Below, in pieces: positions 1 to 8,463 of a DNA stretch of 64,000 nt. Source of the DNA: Chitinophaga varians. GTDB lineage: Bacteria > Bacteroidota > Bacteroidia > Chitinophagales > Chitinophagaceae. Under the pieces are notes generated by a model. The model saw only the letters and a list, made by a program, of their open reading frames with translations. It was not told where the DNA came from and did not search any database. Each line of letters opens with the position of its first letter. The stretch's first letter is position 1. A program made the position numbers and the translations under genes. The stretch covers positions 62,001 through 126,000 of the forward strand of contig NZ_JABAIA010000002.1 in the NCBI RefSeq assembly GCF_012641275.1, read 5' to 3'.

Positions 1-123
1 CAGAAACATGTTCCCAATATTGACCCGGAAACCGCTTTCAATACCGGCAACGGTCAGGGCCTGGAGACACTGCAAATACCTACCACCCGCAGCATTGGCG
101 TTAACCTGAATGTTTCATTTTAA
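1..123 (+). CDS. SusC/RagA-type TonB-linked outer membrane protein, C-terminal end only
   Basis: The reading frame is open from the first base and ends at TAA 121-123. The last 40 residues finish with IGVNLNVSF, the alternating pattern ending in Phe that is typical of the final beta strand of a TonB-dependent outer membrane barrel. A SusD-type lipoprotein gene starts 15 bases downstream, the normal partner in a SusC/SusD pair that imports oligosaccharides or peptides across the outer membrane. The family assignment rests mainly on this context because only the tail is visible. The substrate cannot be told. Confidence 0.75.
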   Translation, partial: QKHVPNIDPETAFNTGNGQGLETLQIPTTRSIGVNLNVSF

Positions 124-137
124 TTACGCACCGGATT

Positions 138-1568
138 ATGAAAAAATTGTTGATACCAACTTACCTGTTGTTCGCTATTGTGCTGCTGGCTTCCTGCCGC
201 AAAGACCTGGAGCGGATCAACAAGAACCCGAACGAACCTGTCACCGTACAGCCGGATTACCTGCTGAGCAACGGCATCAAAGCCAATGTGGATACCTACT
301 GGGGACCTGATGCGGCCATGGACGGAACGCTGTTGTATGTACAGTACTGGTCCAAAATACAATACACGGACGCCGACCGTTATATTGCCGGTGCTACCGG
401 TACACAGAACGTGTGGAGCAATTTTTATGCACAGGGTATTGAAGACTTTACCACGCTGGCACAGCTGGGCGATAGTCTGCATAACCCCAATTATAAAGCC
501 GTGGCCGTGATCATGCGCTCCTGGATTTTCCAGCAGCTAACTGATCTCTATGGTGATGTGCCTTACAAACAGGCTGGCCAGATCGCTCAGTACCTGACAC
601 CGGTATACGACAGCCAGAAAGATGTGTACACCGGTTTGCTGGACGAGCTGAAACAAGCTGCGGCCACCATCACGCCCGGCAGCAACAATATCGATGGCGA
701 CATCCTCCTGGGCGGTGATGTTACCCGCTGGAAGCAGTTTGCCAACGGCCTGCGCATACGTATCGCTTTACGTATAGCCGACCGCGAACCGACAATCGCC
801 AAAACGGTATTTGACGAGGTGACTGCCGGCGGTGCCGGCGCGTTGTTGCCCAAAGACGCTGTGGTGAAACTCAACTACCTCGCATCGCCCAACCAGAACC
901 CGGTAGGCCGCAACCGCGAAACCCGCAATGACTACCGTATCAGCAAATCCATTGTGGATAAGTTGAAGGCTTTGAACGACCCACGGTTAAGCATATACGC
1001 TACCATGCCCAAAGATACCAATGTGATCATCGGCGTGACCAACGGTCTTCCCAGCGATTCCGCTGCCAGACTGGGATTCAGCAAAACATCCGATGCGGGT
1101 GCGGTGTTTACCGCCACCACGGCTCCAGCGGTTTTGTTCAGCTATGCCGAACAACTGTTTATCCTGGCAGAAGCAGCGCAACGCGGCCTGGTTGCCGGTG
1201 ACCCGCTCACGCTGTATAATCAGGCTATCGCCGCTTCCTTTGTGCAATACGGTCTCTCTGAAGCCGCTGCTGCTGTTTATGCGGTACAACCAGGCGTAGC
1301 TTATGACGCGCTGAACTTTAAGAAAAGTATCGGTGAACAGAAATGGCTGGCACTCTTTGGTCAGGGCATCGAAGGCTTCACCGAATGGAGAAGGCTGGAC
1401 TATCCCCAGCTGAAGGCTGCCTATGCCGGCGCGCTGGGCGGCAGTATGCCGGTAAGATTTAAATATCCCTCCAGTGAACAGGCGCTCAACGGCACCAATT
1501 ACAAGGCGGCCGTTGCCAGACAAGGCGCAGACCTGCTGACCACCAAACTGTGGTTTGATAAGTACTAG
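138..1568 (+). CDS. SusD/RagB-family outer membrane lipoprotein
   Basis: This 476-residue protein has a lipoprotein signal peptide with lipobox LLASC, so Cys20 would be acylated and the protein anchored on the outer membrane. The segment after it (KDLERINKNPNEP) is typical of the SusD-like family, including the SusD-like_2 branch. SusD proteins form a lid on the SusC barrel and bind the incoming ligand. The helical TPR-like body and a C-terminal stretch with WRRLDYPQL are also family traits. The start ATG at 138 lies 15 bases after the SusC stop, so the two are co-transcribed. No glycosidase or sigma/anti-sigma pair is visible next to it, so the substrate is unknown. A terminator follows at 1590. 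Confidence 0.9.
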   Translation: MKKLLIPTYLLFAIVLLASCRKDLERINKNPNEPVTVQPDYLLSNGIKANVDTYWGPDAAMDGTLLYVQYWSKIQYTDADRYIAGATGTQNVWSNFYAQGIEDFTTLAQLGDSLHNPNYKAVAVIMRSWIFQQLTDLYGDVPYKQAGQIAQYLTPVYDSQKDVYTGLLDELKQAAATITPGSNNIDGDILLGGDVTRWKQFANGLRIRIALRIADREPTIAKTVFDEVTAGGAGALLPKDAVVKLNYLASPNQNPVGRNRETRNDYRISKSIVDKLKALNDPRLSIYATMPKDTNVIIGVTNGLPSDSAARLGFSKTSDAGAVFTATTAPAVLFSYAEQLFILAEAAQRGLVAGDPLTLYNQAIAASFVQYGLSEAAAAVYAVQPGVAYDALNFKKSIGEQKWLALFGQGIEGFTEWRRLDYPQLKAAYAGALGGSMPVRFKYPSSEQALNGTNYKAAVARQGADLLTTKLWFDKY

Positions 1569-1589
1569 TTTTTAGCTGTTGATAAATTG

Positions 1590-1622
1590 AAAGCCGGCGT
1601 GAGGATTCATGCCGGCTTTTTT
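1590..1622 (+). terminator. Intrinsic terminator after susD-like gene
   Basis: AAAGCCGGC (1590-1598) pairs perfectly with GCCGGCTTT (1611-1619) across a 12-nt loop and runs into a T tract. It lies 22 bases after the SusD-like stop and should end the SusC/SusD transcript. Confidence 0.9.
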
Positions 1623-1702
1623 ATAATTTCAAACATACATTTAAAAAATTAACATATAATAAATAAAGTTTTTAATTTAGCGGCATCAACAACTGACCGG
1701 GA

Positions 1703-2329
1703 ATGCATAGAGTATTTTTATCCTTATTGATTGTATGTGCCACTGCTTGCCATAATAATACTGCCGATGATGAACCCACTGCTGTGCCGGCTCCCTCTGA
1801 ACTGGCCATCACCTCTCTGGAAAAAGTGGAAGACGAAGACTCGGTCCTGGAAGCCCATGAGGACATTGACTGGAAAGAGATAGAAGTCTTTCAGTTTTCG
1901 AAAGCGTTGATAGACAACAAAGTGCCGCTGCACACCACCTTGCCGCGCTTCACGGCGGCGCTGGGAGAAGCGGACAGCCTGGTGGAGCCCAACTGGGAAT
2001 ATCTCTGCGGCACCCAGTTTGAAGACAATTTCCAATACTTCTATAAAGACGGCTCCCGTTTTGAATTATACAAAGACACGCTTTACTGCAGTGAATACAA
2101 GCTCACCCCAGGGCATACGGTCGTGCATGCAGGTGTTACTTTCAGCAGTAACACCACATGGGCAGATGTGAAAAAACATTTTCCGAGGGCAGTACAACAG
2201 GCGGAAAATGGTGGCTACACAGATATGATCACCCTGCGGGACGCGGATGTGGAAGACAACGACAGCAGTGTACGTTTTTATTTTGAGAACGGGAAACTGG
2301 TTCGTATTGTCTATTTTGTTCCCTGTTAA
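1703..2329 (+). CDS. Hypothetical lipoprotein
   Basis: This 208-residue protein was not recognised as a member of any named family. The N-terminus MHRVFLSLLIVCATAC is a lipoprotein signal with a lipobox-like ATAC, so it is probably a periplasmic or outer-membrane lipoprotein. An acidic linker (about residues 22-60, rich in Asp and Glu) follows, then a globular part with several aromatic residues and paired Cys (LCGTQF, LYCSEY, final VPC). It stands alone behind an AT-rich upstream region. It ends tail-to-tail with lutC, the two stop codons overlapping inside a small hairpin at 2322-2338. Confidence 0.75.
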   Translation: MHRVFLSLLIVCATACHNNTADDEPTAVPAPSELAITSLEKVEDEDSVLEAHEDIDWKEIEVFQFSKALIDNKVPLHTTLPRFTAALGEADSLVEPNWEYLCGTQFEDNFQYFYKDGSRFELYKDTLYCSEYKLTPGHTVVHAGVTFSSNTTWADVKKHFPRAVQQAENGGYTDMITLRDADVEDNDSSVRFYFENGKLVRIVYFVPC

Positions 2330-2338
2330 GCTAACAGG
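2322..2338. terminator. Hairpin over two overlapping convergent stop codons
   Basis: CCTGTTA (2322-2328) and TAACAGG (2332-2338) form a perfect 7-bp stem with a 3-nt loop. It contains the TAA of the rightward lipoprotein gene and the TAA of leftward lutC, so it may act as a compact bidirectional stop. There is a weak T tract only, so termination strength is uncertain. Confidence 0.5.
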
Positions 2339-2922
2339 TAGATATTCAGGCTTCTGGCTCCCTGTGCGCCGTGTACCAGTACCGCGCCGATGTCTGCGGT
2401 AGCGGAAGGCCCCATCATAAAACAGCCGTAGGCCGTATCTTCCAGGTGTATGCGCAGGTAAGCGTCATACATATCTCCTACAATGGCCTGCGGCGACAGC
2501 AGGATGACCAGGTGCTGCGACAGAAACCCCAATGCATTCACCACCAGGTCTTCTTCGGTGAGCCACACCATACCGTTTTCCGCTACGCCAAAACGGGCGC
2601 GGATAACACCTACGTCTACATCGGCAAGGTCATGCGGATTATTAACAGCATGAATGTCCCGGTTACCGGTTATTTCAGGCGTCGCGGAACAGATGACTTT
2701 TGCCTGCGCATACTGTGACGCCAGCAAAGCCTGGGCTGCTGCGGCATCAGCAGGCCGGAACACTTCGCCGCCGGCATCTTTTACGCGGTTTTCAAAAGCG
2801 GCCAATAAATCGGTTTTCATACGGGGGAAATCCGGTGTTTCCGGATAGGCGGTCTTGTTGGCAGGCATCTGGCGCTCTACTGCTGCCAGTACCTGATTAC
2901 GGGCGTTGTTCTCCATGTTCAT
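2326..2922 (-). CDS. lutC: LUD-domain protein, LutC/YkgG family
   Basis: LutC is the LUD-domain subunit of the LutABC complex, which oxidises L-lactate to pyruvate. The protein is about 198 residues if started at ATG 2922 (MNMENNARNQ). An upstream in-frame ATG at 2988 lies far inside lutB and is less likely. It carries the family pattern of an N-terminal helical part (AFENRVKDAGGEV), VGVIRARFGVAENGMVWL and a C-terminal DIGAVLVHGAQGARSL stretch. It overlaps the 3' end of lutB by 26 bases, so translation is probably coupled. LUD proteins have other roles as well, but the lutA-lutB-lutC order makes lactate utilisation the best reading. Confidence 0.88.
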   Translation of the reverse strand: MNMENNARNQVLAAVERQMPANKTAYPETPDFPRMKTDLLAAFENRVKDAGGEVFRPADAAAAQALLASQYAQAKVICSATPEITGNRDIHAVNNPHDLADVDVGVIRARFGVAENGMVWLTEEDLVVNALGFLSQHLVILLSPQAIVGDMYDAYLRIHLEDTAYGCFMMGPSATADIGAVLVHGAQGARSLNIYLLA

Positions 2923-4312
2923 TGTTTTTAGCTCGGTATTGTAAATACCATTCCCGGAATGTTTGTCCGGCGAAATGGGGTAACTCACGGTGACGTCCCC
3001 ACGGATTTAAAACCCTGTTGTACAGCAGGAAGTCCGGCGTGAAGCGGATAGCCCCGCTGGCCATGGTTTCGGCGCTGCGGAAAAGCTGTGGATGCTCGAA
3101 GATCTTACCTGCAGCGCCGAAGGCCAGCCGGCGCGATACAGGCAGGTATTTCTTCGCTGCCATCACTTTCCGCCATTGCAGGATCTGGTCGCTGATGTTG
3201 ATCTTCACCGGGCATACTGCTGTGCAGGAGCCACATAACGAGGAATGGTAAGGAAGTTCGCTGTACCTGGATTCATCAAAAGTAGGGTCGAGGATAATGC
3301 CGATAGGGCCGGAATAGGTGGCGCCATATGCCAGGCCGCCGCTGCGGCGGTAAACAGGGCAGGTGTTCATACAGGCGCCGCAACGGATACATTTCAGGGA
3401 GGTCCAGAAATCGGGCATGCCCAGCCGCTTACTGCGACCGTTGTCGGTGAGGATGATATGCAGCTCACCGCCTTTACGCGGACCGCTGAAATGAGAGGTG
3501 TATTGGGTGGCCAGCGTCCCCAGTGCGCTGCGGGACAAGAGGCGGATAAAAATGCCCAGGTCTTTTACTTTGGGCAACAGTTTCTCTATGCCGATACTGG
3601 CGATATGCACCGGCGGAACGGCCGCGCCGATGTCGGCATTGCCTTCATTGGTACATACCACGAAGCTGCCGGTTTCGGCAATCGCGAAATTGGCGCCTGT
3701 CATGCCCGCACCGGCTTCCAGGAAGCGCCTGCGCGCATTGTCGCGCATGGCTTCTGTGAGGTAGTGCGGGTCTGTGTTACGCGGGTCAGTGCCGATAGTA
3801 CGGGCAAACAGCTGTGCCACATCTTCCGCCGTTTTGTGAATGGCGGGCATCACAATATGGCTGGGCGGCTGATCGTCCAGCTGCTGTATCCTTTCCCCCA
3901 GATCGGATTCGGTAACGGTAATGCCGCGGTTTTCCAGGAAAGCGGTCATGCCGCATTCTTCCTGCAGCATGGATTTGCTTTTGATGACGGCGCTAATGTT
4001 CTTTTCCTGCAGGATATTCCACACATGCTGGTTGTGCTCTGCTGCGTCCCTGGCCCAGTATACTTTAGCGCCACGTTTGATGGCATTGGATTCAAATTCC
4101 AGGAGATAGTCGTACAGATGGGTGAGGGTATGCTCCTTGATCTGTGAAGCCAGCTCGCGAAGGGTTTCCCACTCGGGTACTTCACGCGCGGCAGCATCTC
4201 TTTTCATACGGGCGGCCCACAGGTTTTTGTCGTGCATCGGTTCATGCACGTCGTCCTGTGCCAGAAAGGCGGCGGCGTGGGCGGCAACATCTACTTTTTT
4301 ATCGTCTCCCAT
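2897..4312 (-). CDS. lutB: Lactate utilisation iron-sulfur protein LutB
   Basis: This 471-residue protein combines an N-terminal LUD domain (about residues 60-300) with a ferredoxin-like domain. Two cluster motifs are visible: Cys308-x2-Cys311-x2-Cys314-x3-Cys318 followed by Pro, and Cys360-x2-Cys363-x3-Cys367-Pro. These fit binding of [4Fe-4S] clusters that pass electrons from lactate. The length matches LutB/YkgF. It is the middle gene of lutA-lutB-lutC, starting 9 bases after lutA ends and overlapping lutC. The complex acts in the cytoplasm. Confidence 0.94.
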   Translation of the reverse strand: MGDDKKVDVAAHAAAFLAQDDVHEPMHDKNLWAARMKRDAAAREVPEWETLRELASQIKEHTLTHLYDYLLEFESNAIKRGAKVYWARDAAEHNQHVWNILQEKNISAVIKSKSMLQEECGMTAFLENRGITVTESDLGERIQQLDDQPPSHIVMPAIHKTAEDVAQLFARTIGTDPRNTDPHYLTEAMRDNARRRFLEAGAGMTGANFAIAETGSFVVCTNEGNADIGAAVPPVHIASIGIEKLLPKVKDLGIFIRLLSRSALGTLATQYTSHFSGPRKGGELHIILTDNGRSKRLGMPDFWTSLKCIRCGACMNTCPVYRRSGGLAYGATYSGPIGIILDPTFDESRYSELPYHSSLCGSCTAVCPVKINISDQILQWRKVMAAKKYLPVSRRLAFGAAGKIFEHPQLFRSAETMASGAIRFTPDFLLYNRVLNPWGRHRELPHFAGQTFREWYLQYRAKNNEHGEQRP

Positions 4313-4321
4313 AAAAAAATA

Positions 4322-5065
4322 TTAAAAAGGACCTCCGTTCAGTACCTGTGCCACATGCAGGAATTTCAGGTGGATGCCTGCTTTCCGGGCGATCCCCTGC
4401 TGATGCATGAGGCATGACATATCGGGTGAAACAACAAACTCGGCATCGTGCCGCATATAATCGTGTACTTTGTCAATGCCCATACTGGCGCTCACGGCTT
4501 CATCGGTCACGCAGAAGGTGCCGCCAAAACCGCAGCATTCGTCCGGCCTGTCCATCGGCACCAGTTCCAGGCCTTCTACCATCTGTAACAATCTGGCTGT
4601 CTTATTGAAGGGAGTGCCCATCGTTTCGGATGGCAGGGCTATGCCCAGCCCGCGGATGGAGCTGCAACTATTGTGCAAACCCACCTTATAGCGAAAATAG
4701 GCCCAGGGAAAGGCTGCTGCTTTGACGATATCGTGGAGAAATTCCACCAGTTCGTAGGTCCGTTCCCGTACGTGCAACACTTCGGGGCTTTGTGGAATAG
4801 CGTCAAGATGAAGTTTTACGTGTTTCACGCAACTGCCTGCCGGCCCTACGATATAGTCAAATTCCCTGAAGTTGTCCACAAACAATTGTTCGGCGGCAGC
4901 GGAGTGTTGCTGGTCGCCTTCGTTGGCCATCGGCTGGCCGCAGCAGGTCTGGTTCAACGGATATACGACTTCCAGTCCGAAGCGCTCCAGCAGCTCCAGC
5001 GTGGCAATACCTGCTTCGGGGTAAATAGCGTCAATGTAACAAGGAATAAACAAGCCAACTCTCAT
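4322..5065 (-). CDS. lutA: Lactate utilisation Fe-S oxidoreductase LutA (CCG domains)
   Basis: LutA is the first subunit of the LutABC L-lactate oxidising complex. The 247-residue protein has the two cysteine-rich CCG modules of the family: CCGQP at residues 41-45, and DECCGFGGTF with Cys177-Cys178. Family-typical Cys residues precede each (IPCYID near residue 9, HNSCSS near 134). The same modules occur in glycolate oxidase subunit GlcF and heterodisulfide reductase, but size and order support LutA. It is the promoter-proximal gene of the leftward operon. No GntR or LutR-like regulator is next to it. Confidence 0.94.
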   Translation of the reverse strand: MRVGLFIPCYIDAIYPEAGIATLELLERFGLEVVYPLNQTCCGQPMANEGDQQHSAAAEQLFVDNFREFDYIVGPAGSCVKHVKLHLDAIPQSPEVLHVRERTYELVEFLHDIVKAAAFPWAYFRYKVGLHNSCSSIRGLGIALPSETMGTPFNKTARLLQMVEGLELVPMDRPDECCGFGGTFCVTDEAVSASMGIDKVHDYMRHDAEFVVSPDMSCLMHQQGIARKAGIHLKFLHVAQVLNGGPF

Positions 5066-5130
5066 ACAGGACTATTTGCAGATGTACTAATGCATAACAG
5101 CAAAGTCAGGGTATTGGTTGACCATAAAAA

Positions 5131-5916
5131 TTAAGATACCGGTGTTCTGCCGCCATCTACCGCGATGCTGGTACCGGTGACGTAGGACGCGGCGGGGGAG
5201 GCCAGAAAAGCGGCCATGGCGGCTATTTCATGTGCTTCGCCAAACCGTTTCATGGGTATCTCGTTCCGCCATTCTTCTGCTACGACGTCCGGTGATACGT
5301 TCCGTGCAGCGGCGGTGGCATTGAACAGTTTCTCCAGCCGGTCGGTGGCAGTGGAACCCGGCAGCACATTGTTGACCGTGATACCGTGCTGTGCCAGTTC
5401 ATTGGCCAGTGTTTTAGCCCATGCCGCCACGGCCCAGCGGGTGGTATTGGACACGCCGAGGTTCTTTAACGGGGCTTTTACAGAGGTAGAGATAATGTTG
5501 ATGATACGGCCATATCCTGCCTGTATCATACCCGGAACCAGCGCCTGTGCCAGTACCTGGTTGCAGAGCAGATGTTGTGAGAAAGCATCGGAAAATGCAG
5601 TGGTGGAAGCCTGTAAAACAGGACCGGCAGCCGGTCCGCCGCTGTTATTAACGAGGATGTGTACCGGGCCTTCCAGGGCTAAGTCAGCCGCCAGGTCGGT
5701 TATCTCGTCCAGATTAGTGAAGTCAGCTACAATATAACGGTGCGGCTGCCCGGCATCGGCAGCGAGTTGGGCAACGGCGGCTTTCAGCTTTTCTTCGTTG
5801 CGGGCAGTGAGGATGCAGGTGGCGCCCAGTGCGGCCAGCTCTATGGCGGTGGCCAGGCCGATGCCTTGTGAACTGCCGCATACCAGCGCGGTTTTACCTT
5901 GTAAGGATATATTCAT
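5131..5916 (-). CDS. SDR-family oxidoreductase with altered active site
   Basis: This 261-residue Rossmann-fold protein has the SDR cofactor motif GSSQGIG (residues 14-20) and the NNSGG motif near 90-94, so it should bind NAD(P)H. It ends like FabG-type reductases (VTGTSIAVDGG). Ser residues at 143-145 match the catalytic serine, but where the family has Tyr-x3-Lys this protein has Ser156 and Arg160 (SNTTRWAV). An SDR subgroup with an SNTxR-type motif exists, so this may be a normal branch with different chemistry rather than a dead enzyme. It begins inside a large palindrome that separates it from the NagX-like gene. Substrate unknown. Confidence 0.85.
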   Translation of the reverse strand: MNISLQGKTALVCGSSQGIGLATAIELAALGATCILTARNEEKLKAAVAQLAADAGQPHRYIVADFTNLDEITDLAADLALEGPVHILVNNSGGPAAGPVLQASTTAFSDAFSQHLLCNQVLAQALVPGMIQAGYGRIINIISTSVKAPLKNLGVSNTTRWAVAAWAKTLANELAQHGITVNNVLPGSTATDRLEKLFNATAAARNVSPDVVAEEWRNEIPMKRFGEAHEIAAMAAFLASPAASYVTGTSIAVDGGRTPVS

Positions 5917-5998
5917 TTGGTTATTTTTTTATTTGGATATTTAGCCTTTCAGTGGGTTTCTTTAAATGCCCAAATATCCAAATAAAAAATAACCAAAT
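5915..5998. repeat. Large AT-rich palindrome between SDR and NagX-like genes
   Basis: The left arm 5915-5942 and the right arm 5972-5998 are complementary over 27 bases with one extra T on the left, around a 29-nt loop. The arms share the word ATTTGGTTATTTTTT. The element fills nearly the whole gap between two leftward genes: it ends 3 bases past the NagX-like stop and reaches into the SDR start codon. In RNA it would form a long hairpin in the SDR 5' leader. Confidence 0.85.
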
Positions 5999-6001
5999 AG
6001 A

Positions 6002-7123
6002 TTATACGCGGACGTAGATCTTCCTTTTATCGAGAATAAGCCCGACTGTCCAGCAGAGCAGCATAAACGCCAGTGAAAACAGGAGGGAGCCGAATTTACC
6101 GGGAGACAACGGTTGGAAGAGCTGGTCATTGATCCATTGATACAACGACTGGTCGCCCACCCGGAAGAAGTAAAACAGGATAGCGAGCACTTCGGACAAC
6201 AGGTAAAGGAACAGCGGATTTTTACCGAAAACGGTGAAAAAGCCGGTGCCTTTGGTAAAGCCGGCCATGTCAATCAACTGTATTAAGAGCGATAACAATA
6301 TCAGGTCGATGCCCACCGTGAGCAGGACGTAGGAGCTGGTCCACAGTTTTTTATTGATCGGGAAGACAGTGTTCCAGGCATAGGCGAGTATAATAAGACC
6401 TATGCCGGCGAGGGCCATCCGCAGCAGTCCCTGCTGTGTGCGCCCCTGCTGTTGCACAAAAAGGCCGGTGTAATACCCTGCCACCACGTTGACTACCGCC
6501 GGGAAGGTGCTGAGTATCCCTTCGGGGTCAAAGGCAAAGCCTTCTCCATGATAAAGATGGTTATCGCCCATGATCAGTTTGTCCAGCGTCAGGCCTGCAT
6601 TGCCATGGATGCCGTACTGGTCGCCAGGTGTGCCGCAGAACCACAGGATGGCCCAGTAGCCGAAAAGGAACAGGGCACTGACGGTCCACACGCCTTTTTT
6701 AGGGAGATAATGTATCAGCAACGAGGCAATGCAATAACAGAGTGCAATACGTTGCAACACGCCGAGAATACGGGTGTGGCTGAACGGTTTGAAGGCCAGG
6801 CCTGCATCGGTGTGTTGTACAAAGGGAAACCAGTACATGAGGTATCCCAGCAGAAAAATAAGGAAGGTGCGTTTGAAGATTTTACCTAAAACAGCGGCGT
6901 TACCCAGCTGTTCGTATTTTCTCATGCTGAAGCTCATGGCGTTGCCGACGGCAAAAAGAAAGGAAGGAAATACCAGGTCGGTGGGCGTCCATCCATGCCA
7001 GGGGGCATGGTCCAGCGGCCAGTAGGTGCCTCCTGTGCCGCCGGTGTTTACAATGATCATGAAGCAAACAGTCATGCCGCGGAACACGTCCAGCGGTAAA
7101 AAGCGTTGGGAGCTTTGTGTCAT
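6002..7123 (-). CDS. NagX-like membrane acyltransferase (DUF5009 / heparan-glucosaminide N-acetyltransferase type)
   Basis: This 373-residue integral membrane protein has about ten hydrophobic segments. The N-terminus RFLPLDVFRGMTVCFMIIVN followed by WPLDHAPWHGWTPTDLVFP is the hallmark of the NagX/DUF5009 group, related to human HGSNAT, which transfers acetyl groups to glucosamine across a membrane. The His in HAPWHGW is the likely catalytic region. In chitin-degrading bacteria such genes often sit with GlcNAc-use genes, but here the neighbours are an SDR and a YitT protein, so the substrate is inferred from the family only. Large palindromes lie at both ends of the gene. Confidence 0.88.
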   Translation of the reverse strand: MTQSSQRFLPLDVFRGMTVCFMIIVNTGGTGGTYWPLDHAPWHGWTPTDLVFPSFLFAVGNAMSFSMRKYEQLGNAAVLGKIFKRTFLIFLLGYLMYWFPFVQHTDAGLAFKPFSHTRILGVLQRIALCYCIASLLIHYLPKKGVWTVSALFLFGYWAILWFCGTPGDQYGIHGNAGLTLDKLIMGDNHLYHGEGFAFDPEGILSTFPAVVNVVAGYYTGLFVQQQGRTQQGLLRMALAGIGLIILAYAWNTVFPINKKLWTSSYVLLTVGIDLILLSLLIQLIDMAGFTKGTGFFTVFGKNPLFLYLLSEVLAILFYFFRVGDQSLYQWINDQLFQPLSPGKFGSLLFSLAFMLLCWTVGLILDKRKIYVRV

Positions 7124-7222
7124 TTTCCCCGGGTTATTTGGTTGATAAGATGGTAAGGAATGCGTTTGAGTGTCTACAATATAGACATCTCTTTTCCAAA
7201 ATCCAAATACCCCGGAAAAATG
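7121..7222. repeat. Nested palindrome upstream of NagX-like gene
   Basis: The outer arms 7121-7141 and 7203-7222 pair imperfectly (CATTTTCC...TATTTGG in both when one is reverse-complemented). Inside the loop a second perfect stem TGTCTA (7171-7176) / TAGACA (7182-7187) is found. The left arm starts exactly at the start codon of the NagX-like gene, and the element fills most of the gap to the YitT gene. Confidence 0.7.
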
Positions 7223-7237
7223 AGCGACTGGAAAATT

Positions 7238-8068
7238 TTATTTGGAGAACCCTTTACCTAATACTTCATGTACTTCGTGGATCACTACAAAGGCTTCAGG
7301 ATCAGCCTCCTGCACCACTTCTTTGAGGCGCATCAGCTCCTGTTTGCCGATGATGACATATAAAACTTCTTTCGGATCGCCGGTATAGGCGCCATGGCCA
7401 TGCAGTACGGTCGCGCCGCGCAGCATCTCGCCGGTGATCTTTTTTGCAATCTGAGGGGTATGCTGGGAGATAATAGTGATCGCCCTTTTGGTATTGAGGC
7501 CGTCTACAATATAATCCACTGCCCGCGCGCCGATGTATACAGCGATAAAAGTATACATCGTTTTTTCCAGCCCGATGATAAAGGACGACGCTGCAATGAC
7601 CATAATATCAAATATCAGCATGGCATTGCCGAGCGACCAGCCCAGGTATTTCTGGCACATCCGCGCTACGATGGCCGACCCGCCGGTGGTGCCGCCCGAA
7701 AGGAATACCAGGCCGATGCCAATGCCTACCAGCAAACCAGCGAAGATAGCGGCCAGTAAGGTATTGGAGGTAACAGGGGTGAGGGTGTTTTCTGTCAGGT
7801 ACAGGAAAAGGGAACAGAAAATGATGCCCAGGATGGTGTATAACATCACCCGCCTGTCCAGCAGCCGGTAACCCGCAATGATCAGGAACACGTTGATGAT
7901 CAGGTTAGTGATGCCGGGCGACCAGCCGAAGTAATAATAGGTAACGATGGTAATGCCGATAACCCCGCCTTCAGAAAGTTTATTGGGGATGGCCAGGTAG
8001 TTGATACCTACAGCAAATATCAGTGCGCCGGCGATCAGCAGCAGGATATTCTTCACATGTGATTTCAT
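7238..8068 (-). CDS. YitT-family membrane protein (DUF161 plus DUF2179)
   Basis: This 276-residue inner-membrane protein has a family-typical start (NILLLIAGALIFAVGINYLAIPNKLSEGGVIG) and about five transmembrane segments up to residue 190. GLVFLSGGTTGGSAIVARM near residue 125 is a conserved loop. The soluble C-terminal part (GATVLHGHGAYTG, then VLYVIIGKQE) matches the DUF2179 domain. The biochemical role of YitT proteins is not established. It may be the first gene of a leftward unit with the NagX-like gene. It is divergent from the binding-protein gene, with a long structured leader between. Confidence 0.92.
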   Translation of the reverse strand: MKSHVKNILLLIAGALIFAVGINYLAIPNKLSEGGVIGITIVTYYYFGWSPGITNLIINVFLIIAGYRLLDRRVMLYTILGIIFCSLFLYLTENTLTPVTSNTLLAAIFAGLLVGIGIGLVFLSGGTTGGSAIVARMCQKYLGWSLGNAMLIFDIMVIAASSFIIGLEKTMYTFIAVYIGARAVDYIVDGLNTKRAITIISQHTPQIAKKITGEMLRGATVLHGHGAYTGDPKEVLYVIIGKQELMRLKEVVQEADPEAFVVIHEVHEVLGKGFSK

Positions 8069-8157
8069 GGGGCAAAAATAAATGATTTATGTATGCAAAA
8101 TATTCCTGTACCGGCTGCTGTCCCCGCAACTTAACACGAAAAAAATCTTAAAATTTA

Positions 8158-8206
8158 TTTGGAATTATTAAAACTCGATGTATATTTGTCTACCAATTCA
8201 GTAGAC
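8158..8206 (+). promoter_or_regulatory. Bacteroidota-type promoter with overlapping operator
   Basis: TTTG (8158-8161), 19 bases, then TATATTTG (8181-8188) match the Bacteroidota -33/-7 pattern. Overlapping the -7 box is a perfect inverted repeat GTCTAC (8188-8193) / GTAGAC (8201-8206) with a 7-bp spacer, well placed for a repressor. The half-site spacing and sequence resemble Rrf2-family operators (inference). Transcription would start near 8195 and run into the leader and the binding-protein gene. Confidence 0.7.
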
Positions 8207-8316
8207 TAATAGTTTACGATCATACAAAGGGAGGACAAGGCAATACTCCCGGCATCCTTTGAGCCACCAGCAAAGAGCAGCCGCCATTAATTGACAATTG
8301 TGTAAAACAATACACT

Positions 8317-8430
8317 ATGAATCGGCATACTCAGGACCGTGGACTACGTTCCCACACGTTGTATATATCAAAGGTGAATCATACCTGTTTCCATCACAAG
8401 ATAGTGCTGCAAAGTTGTTGTGGCTGTTGA
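8317..8430 (+). CDS. Candidate Cys-rich leader peptide (37 aa)
   Basis: A short ORF starts at ATG 8317 and ends at TGA 8428-8430. It encodes 37 residues with four Cys, three of them in the last four positions (ending SCCGC). It lies between the promoter at 8158-8188 and the gene at 8577, ahead of a long hairpin. Runs of one amino acid at the end of a leader ORF are typical of ribosome-mediated attenuation, here pointing to cysteine or sulfur supply. No strong ribosome binding site is seen. It could also be chance. Confidence 0.4.
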   Translation: MNRHTQDRGLRSHTLYISKVNHTCFHHKIVLQSCCGC

Positions 8431-8463
8431 CCGATCATCTCGCGTTCTGTAAGCTGTAAATAG

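Noticed and set aside
3245-4147. 300-codon rightward ORF opposite lutB
   Set aside because: lutB on the other strand has both Fe-S motifs and operon context; this frame shows only a shadow composition.
8221-8300. Known riboswitch (SAM, cobalamin or similar) in the binding-protein leader
   Set aside because: Small stems are present, but I could not match the conserved core of any riboswitch class by eye; an Rfam search would decide.
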